Both the position numbers and the translations under genes were made by a program. The notes under the pieces are model-generated. The model ran no database searches and was not told the origin of the DNA. It worked only from the letters and a program-made list of their open reading frames with translations. Of a stretch of DNA of 7,073 nucleotides, positions 6,146 to 7,073 are shown in pieces (position 1 is the stretch's first letter; the number at the start of each line of letters is the position of its first letter). The DNA is from Burkholderiales bacterium (lineage in GTDB: Bacteria > Pseudomonadota > Gammaproteobacteria > Burkholderiales > Burkholderiaceae_D): contig SYFN01000132.1 of the NCBI GenBank assembly GCA_005800405.1, positions 1 to 7,073 of the forward strand, written 5' to 3'.

Positions 6146-6461
6146 CAACGAATTTCTGCTGTTGATCGTGCTCATGACCATTGGCACCGTGGCGGGGCGT
6201 GGATTTTTCTTCTTGTTTGCGCAGTCGGTGCGCCTGCCCGACTGGCTGCAGCATGCGCTCAGTTTTGTGCCAGCTGTGGCGCTGGTCGCCATTCTGGCGC
6301 CCGACCTCCTGCTATCGGGCGGCGTCCTGGTCGAGCCCTGGAAAAACATCCGCCTCCTGGCGGGCATTGCTGCAGTACTGTTCTTCCTCAAGACCCGCCA
6401 TTTGTTAGGGACGCTGGTCTTCGGCATGGTCTGTTTTACGCTGCTTCGCCTGTTGAGCTGA
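6138..6461 (+). CDS. azlD: AzlD-family branched-chain amino acid exporter, small subunit
   Basis: The 107-residue product is a small inner-membrane protein that partners AzlC. It shows about four hydrophobic segments (roughly 5-28, 38-61, 72-85 and 88-106). It also has the AzlD pattern of an early Arg/Gly (AGRGFFFLF, 19-27), a short polar turn, and LSFVPAVALVAILAPDLLL at 41-59. Its ATG lies within the last codons of azlC (8-base overlap), the usual arrangement for this pair. Length is typical for the family. There is no clear intrinsic terminator between its stop and the pgk promoter, so some read-through into pgk is possible. Confidence 0.9.
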   Translation: MSNNEFLLLIVLMTIGTVAGRGFFFLFAQSVRLPDWLQHALSFVPAVALVAILAPDLLLSGGVLVEPWKNIRLLAGIAAVLFFLKTRHLLGTLVFGMVCFTLLRLLS

Positions 6462-6513
6462 GCGGGGCTCGCTTGCACCGTAATGCCGGTCTGGCAACGG
6501 TTTCTGCGCGTAT

Positions 6514-6536
6514 AGCCTGCGGTAAAATAGCAGGCT
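6514..6536. repeat. Inverted repeat enclosing the pgk -10
   Basis: AGCCTGC (6514-6520) and GCAGGCT (6530-6536) are perfect seven-base complements around GGTAAAATA. This could be an operator overlapping the promoter, a small terminator-like hairpin for azlCD transcripts (only TTTCC follows), or chance. Confidence 0.5.
6523..6528 (+). promoter_or_regulatory. Candidate -10 of the pgk promoter
   Basis: TAAAAT 41 bases before the pgk ATG, in the context CGGTAAAATAGC. The -35 at 16-18 bases upstream is weak. The element lies inside the nine-base loop of a perfect inverted repeat (AGCCTGC at 6514-6520, GCAGGCT at 6530-6536). Confidence 0.5.
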
Positions 6537-6569
6537 TTCCCAAAGCTACTCCCACCAGAGCAATCCGAC

Positions 6570-7073
6570 ATGCGATTTAACCGACTCAGTGATCTCGTTG
6601 AGCAGGGCCAGCTACTTGGCAAACGCGTTTTTATCCGTGCCGATATGAATGTGCCTCAAAATGATGCCGGCCAGATCACCGAAGACACTCGGATACGCGC
6701 ATCTATCCCCGCCATACAGGCGGCACTGAAGGCGGGCGCTGCCGTCATGGTGACCTCGCATCTCGGCCGCCCCACCGAAGGTGAGCTCAAAGACGGGGAT
6801 ACACTGGCGCCTGTTGCCCAGCGTTTGTCCGAATTGCTCGGTAAGCCAGTCGCACTCAAACAGCACTGGGTGGATGGCGTATCGGTGGCACCCGGCGAAG
6901 TCGTAATGCTCGAGAACTGCCGGGTGAATATCGGCGAGAAAAAAAACAGCGATGAGCTCGCAAAAAAAATAGCCGCGCTGTGCGATGTCTATGTCAATGA
7001 TGCCTTTGGCGCTGCACACCGTGCAGAAGCCACCACGCATGGCATCGCAAAGTTTGCACCTGTCGCTTGCGCC
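6570..7073 (+). CDS. pgk: Phosphoglycerate kinase, N-terminal 168 residues (cut by window end)
   Basis: The open frame runs from the ATG at 6570 to the window end. The enzyme transfers phosphate between 1,3-bisphosphoglycerate and ADP in glycolysis and the reverse in gluconeogenesis, in the cytoplasm. Visible substrate-binding motifs of the N-domain are FIRADMNVP (21-29), with D25 and N27, R41 in [13 protein letters not shown] (64-68), ENCRVN (115-120) with R118, and NDAFGAAHR (143-151) with R151. The full protein is usually about 395 residues, so roughly 40% is present. The more common RVDFNVP appears here as RADMNVP, as in other betaproteobacteria. Only a weak purine stretch (AGAG) precedes the ATG. 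It is preceded by its own candidate promoter and is probably independent of azlCD. Confidence 0.96.
   Translation, partial: MRFNRLSDLVEQGQLLGKRVFIRADMNVPQNDAGQITEDTRIRASIPAIQAALKAGAAVMVTSHLGRPTEGELKDGDTLAPVAQRLSELLGKPVALKQHWVDGVSVAPGEVVMLENCRVNIGEKKNSDELAKKIAALCDVYVNDAFGAAHRAEATTHGIAKFAPVACA

Noticed and set aside
6462..6569. Intrinsic terminator after azlD
   Set aside because: GAGC-GGG-GCTC near the azlD stop has a four-base stem and no T run; the stronger inverted repeat at 6514-6536 is followed only by TTTCC and overlaps the pgk promoter.
5702..6622. 306-codon minus-strand open frame across azlC, azlD and the pgk start
   Set aside because: It runs antisense to three recognisable genes, is Arg- and Ser-rich, and has no known motif. 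It is best explained as a by-product of GC-rich codon bias.
6612..7040. Minus-strand open frame antisense to pgk
   Set aside because: The plus strand carries unmistakable phosphoglycerate kinase motifs, and the antisense product matches nothing I recognise.
1..7073. CRISPR array, tRNA, rRNA, toxin-antitoxin or phage-defence genes
   Set aside because: No spaced direct repeats, cloverleaf-like sequence or characteristic protein motifs were found on either strand. Apart from the IS end, all genes have housekeeping-type character.

Overview
The window looks like ordinary chromosome of a betaproteobacterium, most likely Burkholderiales and perhaps an Alcaligenaceae relative of Bordetella, Achromobacter or Advenella. 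This rests on the close betaproteobacterial character of the phosphoglycerate kinase and branched-chain aminotransferase, on a CHCC zinc-finger gene directly behind ilvE, and on the moderately GC-rich coding. The taxon is inferred from protein resemblance and gene order only.

Left end (1-233): one end of an IS30-family insertion sequence. It holds the 5' part of the transposase gene (minus strand, cut by the window edge) and a probable terminal inverted repeat at 209-233. Two overlapping inverted repeats lie in the transposase leader. The IS end is only about 50 bases upstream of the next gene.

286-1818 (+): a secreted M48 metalloprotease with C-terminal TPR-like repeats, of the BepA/YfgC type that works in periplasmic outer-membrane protein quality control.

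5120 down to 1896 (-): a tightly packed five-gene cluster, probably one operon. In order of transcription it holds ilvE (branched-chain aminotransferase), a 63-residue CHCC zinc-finger protein, an NTF2/SnoaL-like protein, a YheT-type alpha/beta hydrolase and a conserved betaproteobacterial protein of unknown function. It converges on the protease gene, with 77 bases between the two stop codons and no convincing terminator.

5121-5389: a divergent control region with a candidate -10 (TAAAAT) facing each way. To its right, azlC and azlD (+, overlapping by 8 bases) encode a two-component branched-chain amino acid exporter. IlvE makes or degrades leucine, isoleucine and valine and AzlCD exports them, so the divergent pair forms a small branched-chain amino acid homeostasis module.

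6570-7073 (+): the first 168 codons of pgk (phosphoglycerate kinase), cut by the window end, behind its own candidate promoter.

I found no rRNA, tRNA, CRISPR array, prophage, toxin-antitoxin or recognisable defence genes, and no convincing new biological system. The most interesting points are the folding potential of the IS30 leader, the IS end placed just upstream of the protease gene, and the mixed content of the ilvE operon with its two uncharacterised conserved proteins.
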